A stretch of 64,000 bases of DNA from Micromonospora haikouensis (GTDB lineage Bacteria; Actinomycetota; Actinomycetes; Mycobacteriales; Micromonosporaceae), in the NCBI RefSeq assembly GCF_900091595.1, contig NZ_FMCW01000036.1, forward strand, positions 1-64,000, given 5' to 3'. This document shows, piece after piece, positions 8,881 to 16,709 of the stretch (position 1 is the first letter of the stretch; every line of letters starts with the position of its first letter). The notes under the pieces were generated by a model, which searched no databases, was not told where the DNA came from, and saw only the letters and a program-made list of their open reading frames with translations. Both the position numbers and the translations under genes were made by a program.

Positions 8881-9678
8881 TCAGGCCCGGGGCGGCTGGA
8901 ACCCGGCGGCGGTCAACGCGGCCCGGCCCCGGTCGGACAGCACGTACGCGACGAAGGCCCGCGCGGCCGTCGGGTTGCCGGCCTGACGCAGCACGACGAT
9001 CGGGTAGTCGTTGACGGCCCGGGCCGACTCGGGAAACTCCACGGCGTCCACCTGGGACGCGGCGGCGGTGGCGTCGGTGCGGTAGACCAGTGCGGCGTCG
9101 ACCTCGCCGAGGCGCACCTTGGCCAGCGCGCCCTTGACGTCGGATTCGAGGGTGACCGGGGTGAGCGCCACGCCGGCGGCGTCCAGGGCGGTGCGGGCCG
9201 CCGCGCCGCAGGGCACCTGCTCGGCGCAGAGCGCCACCTTCACCCCGGGCCGGGTCAGGTCGGCCAGCGCGCCGACGCCCCCCGGGTTGCCCTTCGGCAC
9301 GGCGATGACCAGCTGGTTGCGGGCGAAGGTGGCCGGCTCGCCGGCGGCGTTGCCGGCGTCGGTGACCGGGCGCATGGTGGCCGGGGACGCGGCGGCGAAC
9401 ACGTCGGCGGGGGCGCCCTGGTTGACCTGGGTGGCGAGGGCCGAGCTGCCGGCGAAGCTGAAGGTGACGGTGGTGCCCGGGTGGGCGGCCTCGAACTCGT
9501 CGCCGAGCCGGTGGAACGACTCCGTCAGCGACGCCGCGGCGAGGACGGTGACCGGGCCGCGCACCTCGGCGCCGCTCTCCCCCGGCGCCGGCCGGTCGGA
9601 CCCGCCGGCGCAACCGGCGAGGGCGAGGGCCAGGGCGAACGCCCCGGCGAGGGCGGTGCGGGTCGTCGTTCCGGTCAC
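8881..9678 (-). CDS. modA: molybdate-binding lipoprotein
   Basis: A 265-residue periplasmic-type binding protein with a lipobox (ALAGC) after a short hydrophobic signal. Conserved ModA segments follow: TVLAAASLTESF near the start, FSFAGSSALATQ, QGAPADVFAAA and the C-terminal DYPIVVL. The GTG at 9678 overlaps the stop of the upstream regulator gene (GTGA). It captures molybdate or tungstate outside the membrane and delivers it to ModB. Confidence 0.92.
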   Translation of the reverse strand: MTGTTTRTALAGAFALALALAGCAGGSDRPAPGESGAEVRGPVTVLAAASLTESFHRLGDEFEAAHPGTTVTFSFAGSSALATQVNQGAPADVFAAASPATMRPVTDAGNAAGEPATFARNQLVIAVPKGNPGGVGALADLTRPGVKVALCAEQVPCGAAARTALDAAGVALTPVTLESDVKGALAKVRLGEVDAALVYRTDATAAASQVDAVEFPESARAVNDYPIVVLRQAGNPTAARAFVAYVLSDRGRAALTAAGFQPPRA

Positions 9679-10091
9679 GTGCCGGTCCTGCCTTTCGCAG
9701 CGGACGGCCGCTCCACCACGACCGTCGTCGACTTGATCACCGCAACGGCGATCGCACCGACCTCGAGGCCCAGGTCGTCGACCGCCTCGCGGCTCATCAG
9801 CGACACGACCCGGAACGGCCCGGCCTGGATGTCGACCTGGGCCATGACGGTGTCCTTGACCACCGCGGTGACGATGCCGCGCAGCCGGTTGCGCGCCGAG
9901 GACAGCTCGGCGTGCTCCTCGGGCGCGGCGGCCGCGGCCCGGACGAAGGCGGCCAGGTCCACGCCGTCGAGCACCCGGTGGCCGTGCGCGTCGCGGGTGG
10001 CGGCGAGGCGGCCGGCGTCGACCCAGCGTCGCACCGTGTCGGTGCTGACGCCGAGCAGTTCGGCTGCCTCGCCGATCCGGAACATCGCCAC
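9675..10091 (-). CDS. excisionase/MerR-type HTH fused to a TOBE (Mop) domain; probable molybdate-responsive regulator
   Basis: A 138-residue protein. The N-terminal HTH (residues about 3-50: FRIGEAAELLGVSTDTVRRWVDAGRL) resembles excisionase/MerR DNA-binding folds. The C-terminal segment (about 68-130: ARNRLRGIVTAVVKDTVMAQVDI ... VMSREAVDDLGLEVGAIAVAVIKSTTVVV) is a Mop-type TOBE molybdate-binding domain. The combination suggests a ModE-like sensor of different architecture from the classical winged-helix ModE. It is the first gene of the mod operon and its stop overlaps modA, so autoregulation of molybdate uptake is likely but inferred. Confidence 0.85.
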   Translation of the reverse strand: MAMFRIGEAAELLGVSTDTVRRWVDAGRLAATRDAHGHRVLDGVDLAAFVRAAAAAPEEHAELSSARNRLRGIVTAVVKDTVMAQVDIQAGPFRVVSLMSREAVDDLGLEVGAIAVAVIKSTTVVVERPSAAKGRTGT

Positions 10092-10243
10092 GCCGACACC
10101 CTACCGTGCCGCGCCTGCGGGGAAACCTGCGGGTTATGCGTGGCATCAGCAAGCCGACACGGGCCCTTCCCATTGCAGGTGCAGCAGGCGGCGGGGCGCG
10201 GACGAACCGTGCGGCGGCCGGCGGGTGCGGGGAGACTGGCGGC

Positions 10244-11340
10244 ATGAGATGGGCCCGCCGAGTCGTACCCGCCGTCACCGCCGCCGTCGCGGCCCTCGCC
10301 GCCCGCGACGTCCTGCAACGCGACCACGCCCTGCTGCGCAACTTCCCCGTGCTCGGGCGGGCCCGCTACCTGCTGGAGTCGCTCGGCCCCGAGCTGCGGC
10401 AGTACATCGTGGTCGGCAACAACGAGGAGCGGCCGTTCACCCGCGACCAGCGGCGCTGGGTGTACGCGTCGGCGAAGCAGGAGAACAACTACTTCGGGTT
10501 CGGCACGGACAACGACATCGAGTACACGGCCGGCTATCCGATCATCAAGCACCGCACCACCGGCGCGGCGGGGAGCTGGTGTTCCAGCTCGGCACCGCAT
10601 ACTTCGGCTGCCGCGACGAGCGCGGCCGGTTCGACCTGGCCCGGCTCAAGGACCTGGTCGCCGGCGCGCCGGTGCGGGCGCTGGAGGTGAAGCTGAGCCA
10701 GGGCGCGAAGCCGAGCCTGGGCGGGCTGCTGCCGGGGGCGAAGGTGTCGGCGGAGATCGCCGCGACCCGGGGCGTCCCGCAGGGGCGCGACTGCGTCAGC
10801 CCGTCCCGGCACGCCGAGTTCGCCGACAAGGTGTTCGCCGAGCGGGGGCTGCACGAGCAGGTGGTGTTCGTCGGCGCCGGCAAGCTGGGCCTGCCCGACA
10901 ACGCCGTGGTGGCGTTCGCCCTCGGCTGCGACATGGTCAACGTGGGCCGGGAGGCGATGCTGGCGATCGGCTGCATCCAGGCCCAGAAGTGCCACACCGA
11001 CACCTGCCCGACCGGGGTGGCGACGCAGCACCCGTGGCTGGCCCGGGGCCTGGACCCGGCGCGCAAATCGGTGCGGGCGGCGAACTACCTGCGGACCCTG
11101 CGCCGGGACCTGGTGAAGGTCGCCGAGGCGTGCGGGGTGGAGCACCCGGGGCTGATCGACGCGGACTCGGTGGAGATCCTCGACGGGCGCACCTCCGCCA
11201 CGCCGCTGCGCGAGGTGTACGGCTACCGTCCCGACTGGGGTCTGCCCTCGGCGGCCGACCAGGCGGAGATCGTCCGGCTGATGACCCCGCAGGCGCCCCG
11301 GGGCGGCACCGCGACGCCCTCCCCCACCGCCGTGTGCTGA
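10244..11340 (+). pseudogene. decayed FMN-binding glutamate-synthase-like gene, frameshifted and internally deleted
   Basis: The 5' part (from ATG 10244; AARDVLQRDHALLRNFPVLG ... DIEYTAGYPIIKHRT) reads in one frame to about 10555. The family sequence then resumes in another frame (GELVFQLGTAYFGCRDE ... CHTDTCPTGVATQHPWLARGLDP) to the stop at 11340. Compared with family members of about 520 residues, roughly 100 residues are missing at the frame break. A further block, which should hold the FMN-phosphate region (IDGGEGGTGAAP-like), is missing in frame near 10825-10840, where GTTCGCCGA occurs twice 13 bases apart. The gene is almost certainly non-functional unless these are assembly errors. Confidence 0.8.
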
Positions 11341-11347
11341 CGCCGCG

Positions 11348-11391
11348 CCGCGCCGGCGCTCCCAGCGGCGGTGGTGGGAGCGCCGGCGCGG
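11348..11391. terminator. bidirectional terminator
   Basis: Perfect 17-bp stem (11348-11364 with 11375-11391), 10-nt loop, between the pseudogene (rightward) and the leftward monooxygenase whose stop begins 11 bases later. Confidence 0.8.
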
Positions 11392-11401
11392 TGGTCGGGC
11401 G

Positions 11402-12583
11402 TCACATGTAGAGGGTGTTGGGCTCCAGCCCGCACAGCACCCGGCCGTACAGCTCGGTGTTGACGTCGGGGACGACGAGGCCGTGCAGCGCGGCGGAGGT
11501 GATGTCCCGCACGATGCGCTGGATCGGGACGTCGCTGTAGATGGAGGTGCCGCCGCTGGCCATCTGGAAGGTGTCGGCGACCTCCTTGGCCAGGCGGGCC
11601 GCCTCGCCCTGGTCGGCGCGCACGCGGACCCGCTCCTCGACGGTCCACGCCTCGCCGCTGAACGCCTTGTGGTCGACGACCTCGGCGATCCGCCGGGCGT
11701 GGAACATCGCCTGGTCGATCTTGTGGGCGGCGGCCCCGACCCGCAGGTGGGTCAGCGGGGCCTCGGCCTGGCTCGGGTAGTCGGTGTAGATGATCTTCCG
11801 GTCGGGCAGCCGGTCGAAGAAGGTGTCCCACGCCGCCTTGGCGATCCCGACCAGCATGCCGACCCCGGAGACCGCGGCGACCAGCGTGGCCGGGGTGGAA
11901 TAGATCGGGATGTTCCGGTTGGTCTCCGACAGAGTGTTCGGGGCGAGCGCCGCGCCCAGCGGAATGACCCGCTCGGCGGGCAGGAAGACGTTCGTGGCCA
12001 CCGTCGTGATGCTGCCCGAGCCGCGCAGCCCGGTGGTGTGCCAGTCGTCGACGAGCTCCATGTCGGACATCGGCACCATGGTCATGACCGGCTCCGGCTC
12101 GGCGCCGTCGCGCAGGATCACGGCCGCCGCCTCCATCCAGTGCGCGTGGTGCGCCCCGCTGACGAAGGGCCACCGGCCGTTGAGGAGGTAGCCGCCCTCG
12201 ACCGGCACCATCGTGCCCTTGGGGGCGTTGGTCCCGCAGACCCGCACGTCGGGGGTCGAGAAGACCTCGTCCTGCACCTGGTCGGGGAACATGCAGACCA
12301 GGTAGGTGGGGATCCAGTTCACCATCGCGACCCAGGCCACGGAGGCGTCGATGCGGCCCAGGGCCGCGCCGACCTCGACCAGCGTCGCGCCGTCGCACTC
12401 GTAGCCGCCGTAGCGCTTGGGCACCCGCATCCGGAAGATGCCCGCCTCGGCCATCGCCTCGACTGTCGCCTCGTGCAGCCGGCGGTTCTCCTCCGACCAG
12501 GCCACGTGCTCCCGCAGCACCGGCTCGGCCTTGGCGACGCGGCTGAGGATCTCCTCGCGCGTGGGGGTTTCGGTTACAGTCAC
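11402..12583 (-). CDS. acyl-CoA-dehydrogenase-fold flavin monooxygenase (group D), paralog 1
   Basis: A 393-residue protein with GTG start at 12583 (AAGGAGGA just upstream). It has the ACAD fold used by two-component flavin monooxygenases (HsaA/HpaB type): N-terminal helical domain with RVPKRYGGYE, a middle beta domain (GTMVPVEGGYLLNGRWPFVSG) and a C-terminal helical bundle with ASGGTSIY near 330-345. Such enzymes hydroxylate aromatic or activated carbons using reduced flavin from a separate reductase; the flavin reductase at 30.5 kb is a candidate partner. It is clearly paralogous to the gene at 53.2 kb (for example CGTNA/SxGGT, SGAHHAxW, LHGLxxPDxNTELYGRVxCGLxPNTLxx). Confidence 0.85.
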   Translation of the reverse strand: MTVTETPTREEILSRVAKAEPVLREHVAWSEENRRLHEATVEAMAEAGIFRMRVPKRYGGYECDGATLVEVGAALGRIDASVAWVAMVNWIPTYLVCMFPDQVQDEVFSTPDVRVCGTNAPKGTMVPVEGGYLLNGRWPFVSGAHHAHWMEAAAVILRDGAEPEPVMTMVPMSDMELVDDWHTTGLRGSGSITTVATNVFLPAERVIPLGAALAPNTLSETNRNIPIYSTPATLVAAVSGVGMLVGIAKAAWDTFFDRLPDRKIIYTDYPSQAEAPLTHLRVGAAAHKIDQAMFHARRIAEVVDHKAFSGEAWTVEERVRVRADQGEAARLAKEVADTFQMASGGTSIYSDVPIQRIVRDITSAALHGLVVPDVNTELYGRVLCGLEPNTLYM

Positions 12584-12756
12584 CAGTCCTCCTTGGGAAG
12601 GCTCTCCGGTCTTGTGGACCTTGTCCGTCCCACGGTCGCACCCGTCGCCGTGCGGGCACTTCTTCCGTGTTGCGCCCCGCGCCTCCCGCCGCCGGCCGGC
12701 CGTCGTCCGCCGGCACGGCCGCCCGTCCCGGGGGCCGGCAAGGGCGGCGGCCCAGG

Positions 12757-13602
12757 TCAGGACGGCAGGCGCATGGTGCGCAGGAAGACCGGCAGCAGCC
12801 AGGGCCGGCGGCCGCCCACCCACAGCTTGCGGGCGAGGACCGCGCGCGGCCGGGACACCCGGCCGAACAGCATCAGGGTGAACACCGCCGGGTCGAAGGA
12901 GAGCCGGACGTCCGGACGGGACTCGGTCGGCGCCACCGTCACCCGGCCATCGGACAGGGCCATCGTCACCTCGGGGCCGAAGCGGTGCCGGAAGTTCACC
13001 GAGATGGTCCCCGGACGCACCGGGCCGTCCCGGTCCAGCAGCCGGCCGTAACCGCGCCTGGTCATGCCCACCATGAACAGGTCCACGAAGAGCGCCGCGT
13101 CGGCGGGATCGACGACCCAGCGCCGGCCGATCGCCCGGGCGATGTCCCAGGCGTGCAGGTTCAACTCGTTGAGCAGGTGGGCCAGCAGGCCCGTGACCGG
13201 CAGCCGGGCCCCGCCGAGCCAGGACACCTCGTGCTCCGGACCGGCCTCGTCGACCGCCCGCAGCACCTCCTCGACGTCGGCGCGCAGCCGGCCGGCCAGC
13301 ACCGGCAGCCGCCGCTCGGTGAAGTGCCGCAGCACCTCGGCGTTCATCACCGAGATCGTGTCGACCGTGGTGCGCCGGCGCAGTTCGAGCAGGTCGGGCA
13401 CCGGCAGGTCGGGCGGGCCGCCCCGGACCAGGGCCAGGCCCATCGCGGCGACGCCGCACAGGTGCGCCATGGTGTCCGCCACCGTCCAGTGCGCGGTGGC
13501 GGGCCGGTCGGGCGGGGCGTCGTCGACGAGGTCGAGCAGCCGCCCGAGGACGACGGGCACGGAGGTGCGGACGCGACGCCACTGGTGCGGGTTGACCGAC
13601 AT
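12757..13602 (-). CDS. DinB/MDMPI-superfamily protein (maleylpyruvate-isomerase-like)
   Basis: A 281-residue protein. The N-terminal half is a DinB-like four-helix bundle of the mycothiol-dependent maleylpyruvate isomerase type: HWTVADTMAHLCG near 38-50 and LLNELNLHAWDIARAIG near 165-182 supply the His positions of the metal site. The C-terminal part (about 205-281) resembles an SCP2-like domain (RPDVRLSFDPAVFTLMLFGRV). Mycothiol or small-molecule modification is inferred. An exact LexA-type box lies 28 bases upstream of the ATG, consistent with the DNA-damage induction that named DinB. No RBS is evident, so it may be leaderless. Confidence 0.7.
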   Translation of the reverse strand: MSVNPHQWRRVRTSVPVVLGRLLDLVDDAPPDRPATAHWTVADTMAHLCGVAAMGLALVRGGPPDLPVPDLLELRRRTTVDTISVMNAEVLRHFTERRLPVLAGRLRADVEEVLRAVDEAGPEHEVSWLGGARLPVTGLLAHLLNELNLHAWDIARAIGRRWVVDPADAALFVDLFMVGMTRRGYGRLLDRDGPVRPGTISVNFRHRFGPEVTMALSDGRVTVAPTESRPDVRLSFDPAVFTLMLFGRVSRPRAVLARKLWVGGRRPWLLPVFLRTMRLPS

Positions 13603-13629
13603 GTGTCCACGATGGAGGATGCGGGTGCG

Positions 13630-13643
13630 CGAACACTTGTTCG
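13630..13643. promoter_or_regulatory. LexA/SOS-box-like operator
   Basis: CGAACACTTGTTCG matches the Gram-positive LexA consensus CGAAC-N4-GTTCG at all fixed positions. It sits in the 116-base divergent region between the DinB-like gene (start 13602) and the membrane-protein gene (start 13719). Confidence 0.65.
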
Positions 13644-13682
13644 AGGTTGCCGTCCTGCCGGGGCGGATCGGGCAACCTCGAA
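13640..13682. promoter_or_regulatory. 12-bp inverted repeat overlapping the SOS-like box
   Basis: TTCGAGGTTGCC (13640-13651) and GGCAACCTCGAA (13671-13682) are perfect inverted copies with a 19-nt spacer, 36 bases before the membrane-protein ATG. It could be an operator, or a hairpin in that gene's leader. Confidence 0.5.
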
Positions 13683-13718
13683 GAAGTCGATGCAGTCACC
13701 CGTCCCCACAATCCATCC

Positions 13719-14651
13719 ATGGCTGTCACCGAAAGAGGACGCGCGGTCCACCTCTCCGCGCACACCCACCCGCGCTCGCGCGGGATCGTCCTGGGCGGCG
13801 TCGCGGCGGGCGTCCTGCTGGCGGTGCTGTGGTCGTACGAGTTCGTCGACCACGTGATCGGCGACAACGTCGCCAACACCCTGCTGGGCCACGACGCGAA
13901 GAGCACCGCCATCGGTGGCACCGTCGCGGGCCTGGTCTTCGCCTTCGTCTCCGGCCTGGCCGGCACGTTCACGGCATGCAACATCGCGATGGCCGCCGCC
14001 GTCGGCCCGATGAGCCAGGCCGGCGGGGCGGGGGCGACCCGGGCCGGGCTGCGCGTCCTGCTGCGGCCGGTCGGCTGGCTCACCGTCGGGATGGTGGCGG
14101 TCGCCGCGACGTACGGCTTCGTCGGCGTGCTGCTCGGCGACCGGCTGCCGCAGCTGTCCACCGGCACCGTCGGCGGGCTGCCCGTGCGCCTGGTCCAGTC
14201 GATGGTCGTCTTCGGCGTGATCGGGCTCGCCTTCGTCTACCTCGGCCTGGCCGCCCTCGGCACGCTGCCGGACCCGTTCGCGCACCGCCCGGTCGCCCGG
14301 GTCGTGGTGCTCGGCGCGCTCGTCGGCGGGTTCCTCATCGGCCGGCCGTACCCGCTGTTCAACAAGCTGTTCCACTGGGCGGTGGACACCGGCAACCCGC
14401 TGTACGGCGCGGGCGCGTTCGTGCTCCAGTCGCTGGGCAACATCGTCATCGTCGCCGCCCTGTTCGCGCTGGTCATCGTGGTCACCCGGGGCCGGTTCGT
14501 GCAGTGGCTCGCCGCCAGCCCGGCGCGCACCGCCGCGGTCACCGGGGCGCTGCTGATCGCGCTGGGCGTGTTCATGGTCGTCTACTGGGACGTGCGATTG
14601 CCCGCCATGTTCGGCTACGGCTGGTTCCCCACCATGCCGTACAACGGTTAG
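13719..14651 (+). CDS. polytopic membrane protein, unknown function
   Basis: A 310-residue protein with about eight TM helices (around residues 25-45, 65-90, 110-135, 150-175, 180-205, 230-255, 265-285 and the C-terminus). The segment FVSGLAGTFTACNIAMAAAVGPM vaguely recalls the Cys-bearing core helix of CcdA/DsbD-like transporters but has only one Cys, so that link is weak. The ATG at 13719 is the first in the hydrophobic frame; there is no clear RBS. Its promoter region carries the SOS-like box. Position inside the enediyne locus allows a role in export, redox or resistance; none is shown by sequence. Confidence 0.55.
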   Translation: MAVTERGRAVHLSAHTHPRSRGIVLGGVAAGVLLAVLWSYEFVDHVIGDNVANTLLGHDAKSTAIGGTVAGLVFAFVSGLAGTFTACNIAMAAAVGPMSQAGGAGATRAGLRVLLRPVGWLTVGMVAVAATYGFVGVLLGDRLPQLSTGTVGGLPVRLVQSMVVFGVIGLAFVYLGLAALGTLPDPFAHRPVARVVVLGALVGGFLIGRPYPLFNKLFHWAVDTGNPLYGAGAFVLQSLGNIVIVAALFALVIVVTRGRFVQWLAASPARTAAVTGALLIALGVFMVVYWDVRLPAMFGYGWFPTMPYNG

Positions 14652-14664
14652 GACGCGGGTCGTG

Positions 14665-14692
14665 CCGGCGGGCGCGGGGCCGCGCCCGCCGG
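14665..14692. terminator. bidirectional terminator
   Basis: GC-rich stem of about 12-13 bp (14665-14677 with 14680-14692) between the convergent membrane-protein and AhpD-like genes. Confidence 0.7.
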
Positions 14693-14709
14693 GCCGGGGC
14701 CGCTCGGGC

Positions 14710-15255
14710 CTAGCCGACGTACCCGCCGACCTTGATCCGCTGCGCGGTCTCGGTGTAGGCCGACGGGTCCTCCGGCAGCCGGGTGCCGAGCCCGTCGACG
14801 TAGCGGTTGAACATGCAGAACGCGGCGGCGATCAGCACCGTGTCGTGGATCTCCAGGTCGGTCGCGCCCTCGGCGCGGGCCGCGTCGACCAACGCGGCGC
14901 TCACGGTGCGGCCGCCCGCCTGGACGGCGGCGGCGATCCGCAGCAGGCCGCGCAGCTTCGCGGAGACCTCCGCCGTGTCCGGGTCCGTCCGGACCTGGGT
15001 CACCAGCGGCATGCCGCCGTCGAGCTGGGCGGCGGCGAACGCCGAGTGCGACGAGCAGCAGAACGTGCACTCGTTGAGCCCGGAGACGTACGCGGCGATC
15101 AGCTCCCGCTCGCCGGCGCTGAGGGTGGGGTGCGGGGCGTGCAGCAACGCCTCGGCCAGGGCGTTGAGCGCCACGGCGGTCTCCGGCCGGTAACGCATCA
15201 GCCCGCTGATGCCCGGGTACTGCGTCTCGTCCAGACCCAGATCGATGTGTGCCAC
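14710..15255 (-). CDS. AhpD-like / carboxymuconolactone-decarboxylase-family protein A
   Basis: A 181-residue protein from a GTG at 15255 with GAGGAG upstream. It is a CMD/AhpD helical fold with the redox-type motif NECTFCCSSH: Cys63-x-x-Cys66 and His70. In AhpD the CxxC/His set acts as an alkylhydroperoxidase; the acidic residue that assists is plausibly the preceding ER pair (E49). Here the motif is intact, so peroxide or radical scavenging is possible. It is one of three CMD-fold proteins in the locus (others at 37.2 and 38.6 kb), all with CxxC plus His, suggesting a shared protective or oxidative role. Confidence 0.75.
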   Translation of the reverse strand: MAHIDLGLDETQYPGISGLMRYRPETAVALNALAEALLHAPHPTLSAGERELIAAYVSGLNECTFCCSSHSAFAAAQLDGGMPLVTQVRTDPDTAEVSAKLRGLLRIAAAVQAGGRTVSAALVDAARAEGATDLEIHDTVLIAAAFCMFNRYVDGLGTRLPEDPSAYTETAQRIKVGGYVG

Positions 15256-15492
15256 GTGTCTCTCCTCGGCGTGACAGGCCGCGGCCGGCGGCGACGCGGT
15301 CCTGCTGCGCATGGTGCCGGCCCCGCCGCCGGTCCGCTTCTTCGACCGTGCCCACCCCGACCGGCGTCCGCGGCCCGCGATCTCTTCGAGAATGCCGTCC
15401 GCGGGGCCGGCACCTGCGCCGACACGGAGGGCGACGAGCAGGGCACGGATGCGTATTGCCGCTGCACAGCAGCCGCTGCCACGATCGGCACC

Positions 15493-16659
15493 ATGGTCGA
15501 CACGACGCACATACGGCAGGGGGCCCGGGCGCAGTCCGGGACCATGGTGGACCGACTTCGCCAACTCGTACACGCCGAATCCCCGCCCGGGGCCGTGCGG
15601 CGCCTGCATGCCTGCGCCGACCTGCTGGAGAGCTGGATCAGCCCGCTGCTGGGCCGGCCCGCCGTGCGGGTCACCCGCGACGGGCTGCCGCACCTGCTCT
15701 GGCAGGCCGAGGACCAGCGGGTGCTGCTGCTGGGGCACTACGACACGGTGTGGCCGGAGGGCACCACGCGGGACTGGCCCTTCGCGCTCGCCGAGCACAT
15801 CGCCACCGGGCCCGGGGTGTGCGACATGAAGTCCGGCATCGTGCAGCTGGTCACCGCCCTGTCCCTGCTGCCCGACCCCTCCCGGGTGGGGGTGCTGCTG
15901 ACCTGCGACGAGGAGAGCGGGTCGCCGACGTCCCGGCCGCTGATCGAGCAGCAGGCCCGCCGGTCGCGGGCCGTGCTGGTGGGCGAGCCGTCCACCGAGA
16001 CGGGCGCGCTCAAGGTCGCCCGCAAGGGCGGTTCGCGGTACGAGATCACCGTCCGCGGCCGGGCCGCGCACGCGGGCGTGGAACCGCACCGGGGGGTGAA
16101 CGCGGCCGTCGAGCTGGCCCACCAGGTCCTCGCCGTACGCGCGTTCGCCGCCGAGGGCACCAGCGTCACACCGACGGTGCTCAGCGCCGGCAGCATCAGC
16201 AACCAGGTGCCCGAGTCGGCGACGTTCTGCGTCGACGTGCGCGCCTGGACCCGGGAGGAGCTCGACCGGGTGGACCGGCAGATGCACGCGCTGACCCCGC
16301 AGCTGGCCGAGGCCGCGCTCGTGGTGGGCGGCGGGATCAACCGCTACCCGCTGCAGGAGGCGGTGGCGATGCCGCTGCTGGAGGTCGCCCGCCGGGCGGG
16401 TCGCGAGCTGGGCCTGCCGCCGCTGGAGGCCGCGCACGCCGCCGGCGCCTCCGACGCGAACTTCACCGGGTCGCTGGGCGTGGCCACCCTCGACGGCCTG
16501 GGCGGGGTGGGCGGCGGGTCGCACGCCCGCAGCGAGTGGGTGGACGTCAGCCAGATGCCCGACCGGGCCGCCCTGCTCGCCGCGACCGTCGCCGGGGTGC
16601 TCACCCGGCAGCGGCGGGGCCCGACGCCCGCGGCCCGGGGCGTGCCCGCGCGCCTGTGA
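15493..16659 (+). CDS. M20-family metallopeptidase (carboxypeptidase G2-like)
   Basis: A 388-residue di-zinc peptidase. Motifs: GHYDTV (first His, with Asp two residues on), GPGVCDMKSG (bridging Asp), CDEESGS (catalytic and ligand Glu), VGEPST, and the dimerisation-domain segment RGRAAHAGVEPHRGVNA. The C-terminal His ligand is in GVGGGSHARSEWV. It probably hydrolyses an N-acyl amino acid or similar amide; a role in removing a protecting group is conjecture. The ATG at 15493 is the first in frame that keeps the full fold. It is followed 50 bases later by the GCS2-like ligase. Confidence 0.85.
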   Translation: MVDTTHIRQGARAQSGTMVDRLRQLVHAESPPGAVRRLHACADLLESWISPLLGRPAVRVTRDGLPHLLWQAEDQRVLLLGHYDTVWPEGTTRDWPFALAEHIATGPGVCDMKSGIVQLVTALSLLPDPSRVGVLLTCDEESGSPTSRPLIEQQARRSRAVLVGEPSTETGALKVARKGGSRYEITVRGRAAHAGVEPHRGVNAAVELAHQVLAVRAFAAEGTSVTPTVLSAGSISNQVPESATFCVDVRAWTREELDRVDRQMHALTPQLAEAALVVGGGINRYPLQEAVAMPLLEVARRAGRELGLPPLEAAHAAGASDANFTGSLGVATLDGLGGVGGGSHARSEWVDVSQMPDRAALLAATVAGVLTRQRRGPTPAARGVPARL

Positions 16660-16687
16660 GGCGCGTCGCTGCTGTCCACGGGCCCGC

Positions 16688-16709
16688 ACACCGTCCATAA
16701 TGGTGTGTC
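16688..16709 (+). promoter_or_regulatory. possible -10 element for a leaderless ligase transcript
   Basis: CATAAT (16695-16700) lies about 10 bases before the ATG at 16710, the spacing expected for a leaderless mRNA. It is flanked by an ACACC/GGTGT inverted repeat. Confidence 0.4.

Noticed and set aside
8059..9613. Open frame upstream of modC on the minus strand, in the same frame
   Set aside because: The extra sequence is an out-of-frame reading of modB and modA; modC starts at the GTG 8056.
13645..13720. Inverted repeat before the membrane-protein gene considered as a terminator
   Set aside because: It lies in a divergent promoter region where no transcript ends; operator or leader hairpin fits better.
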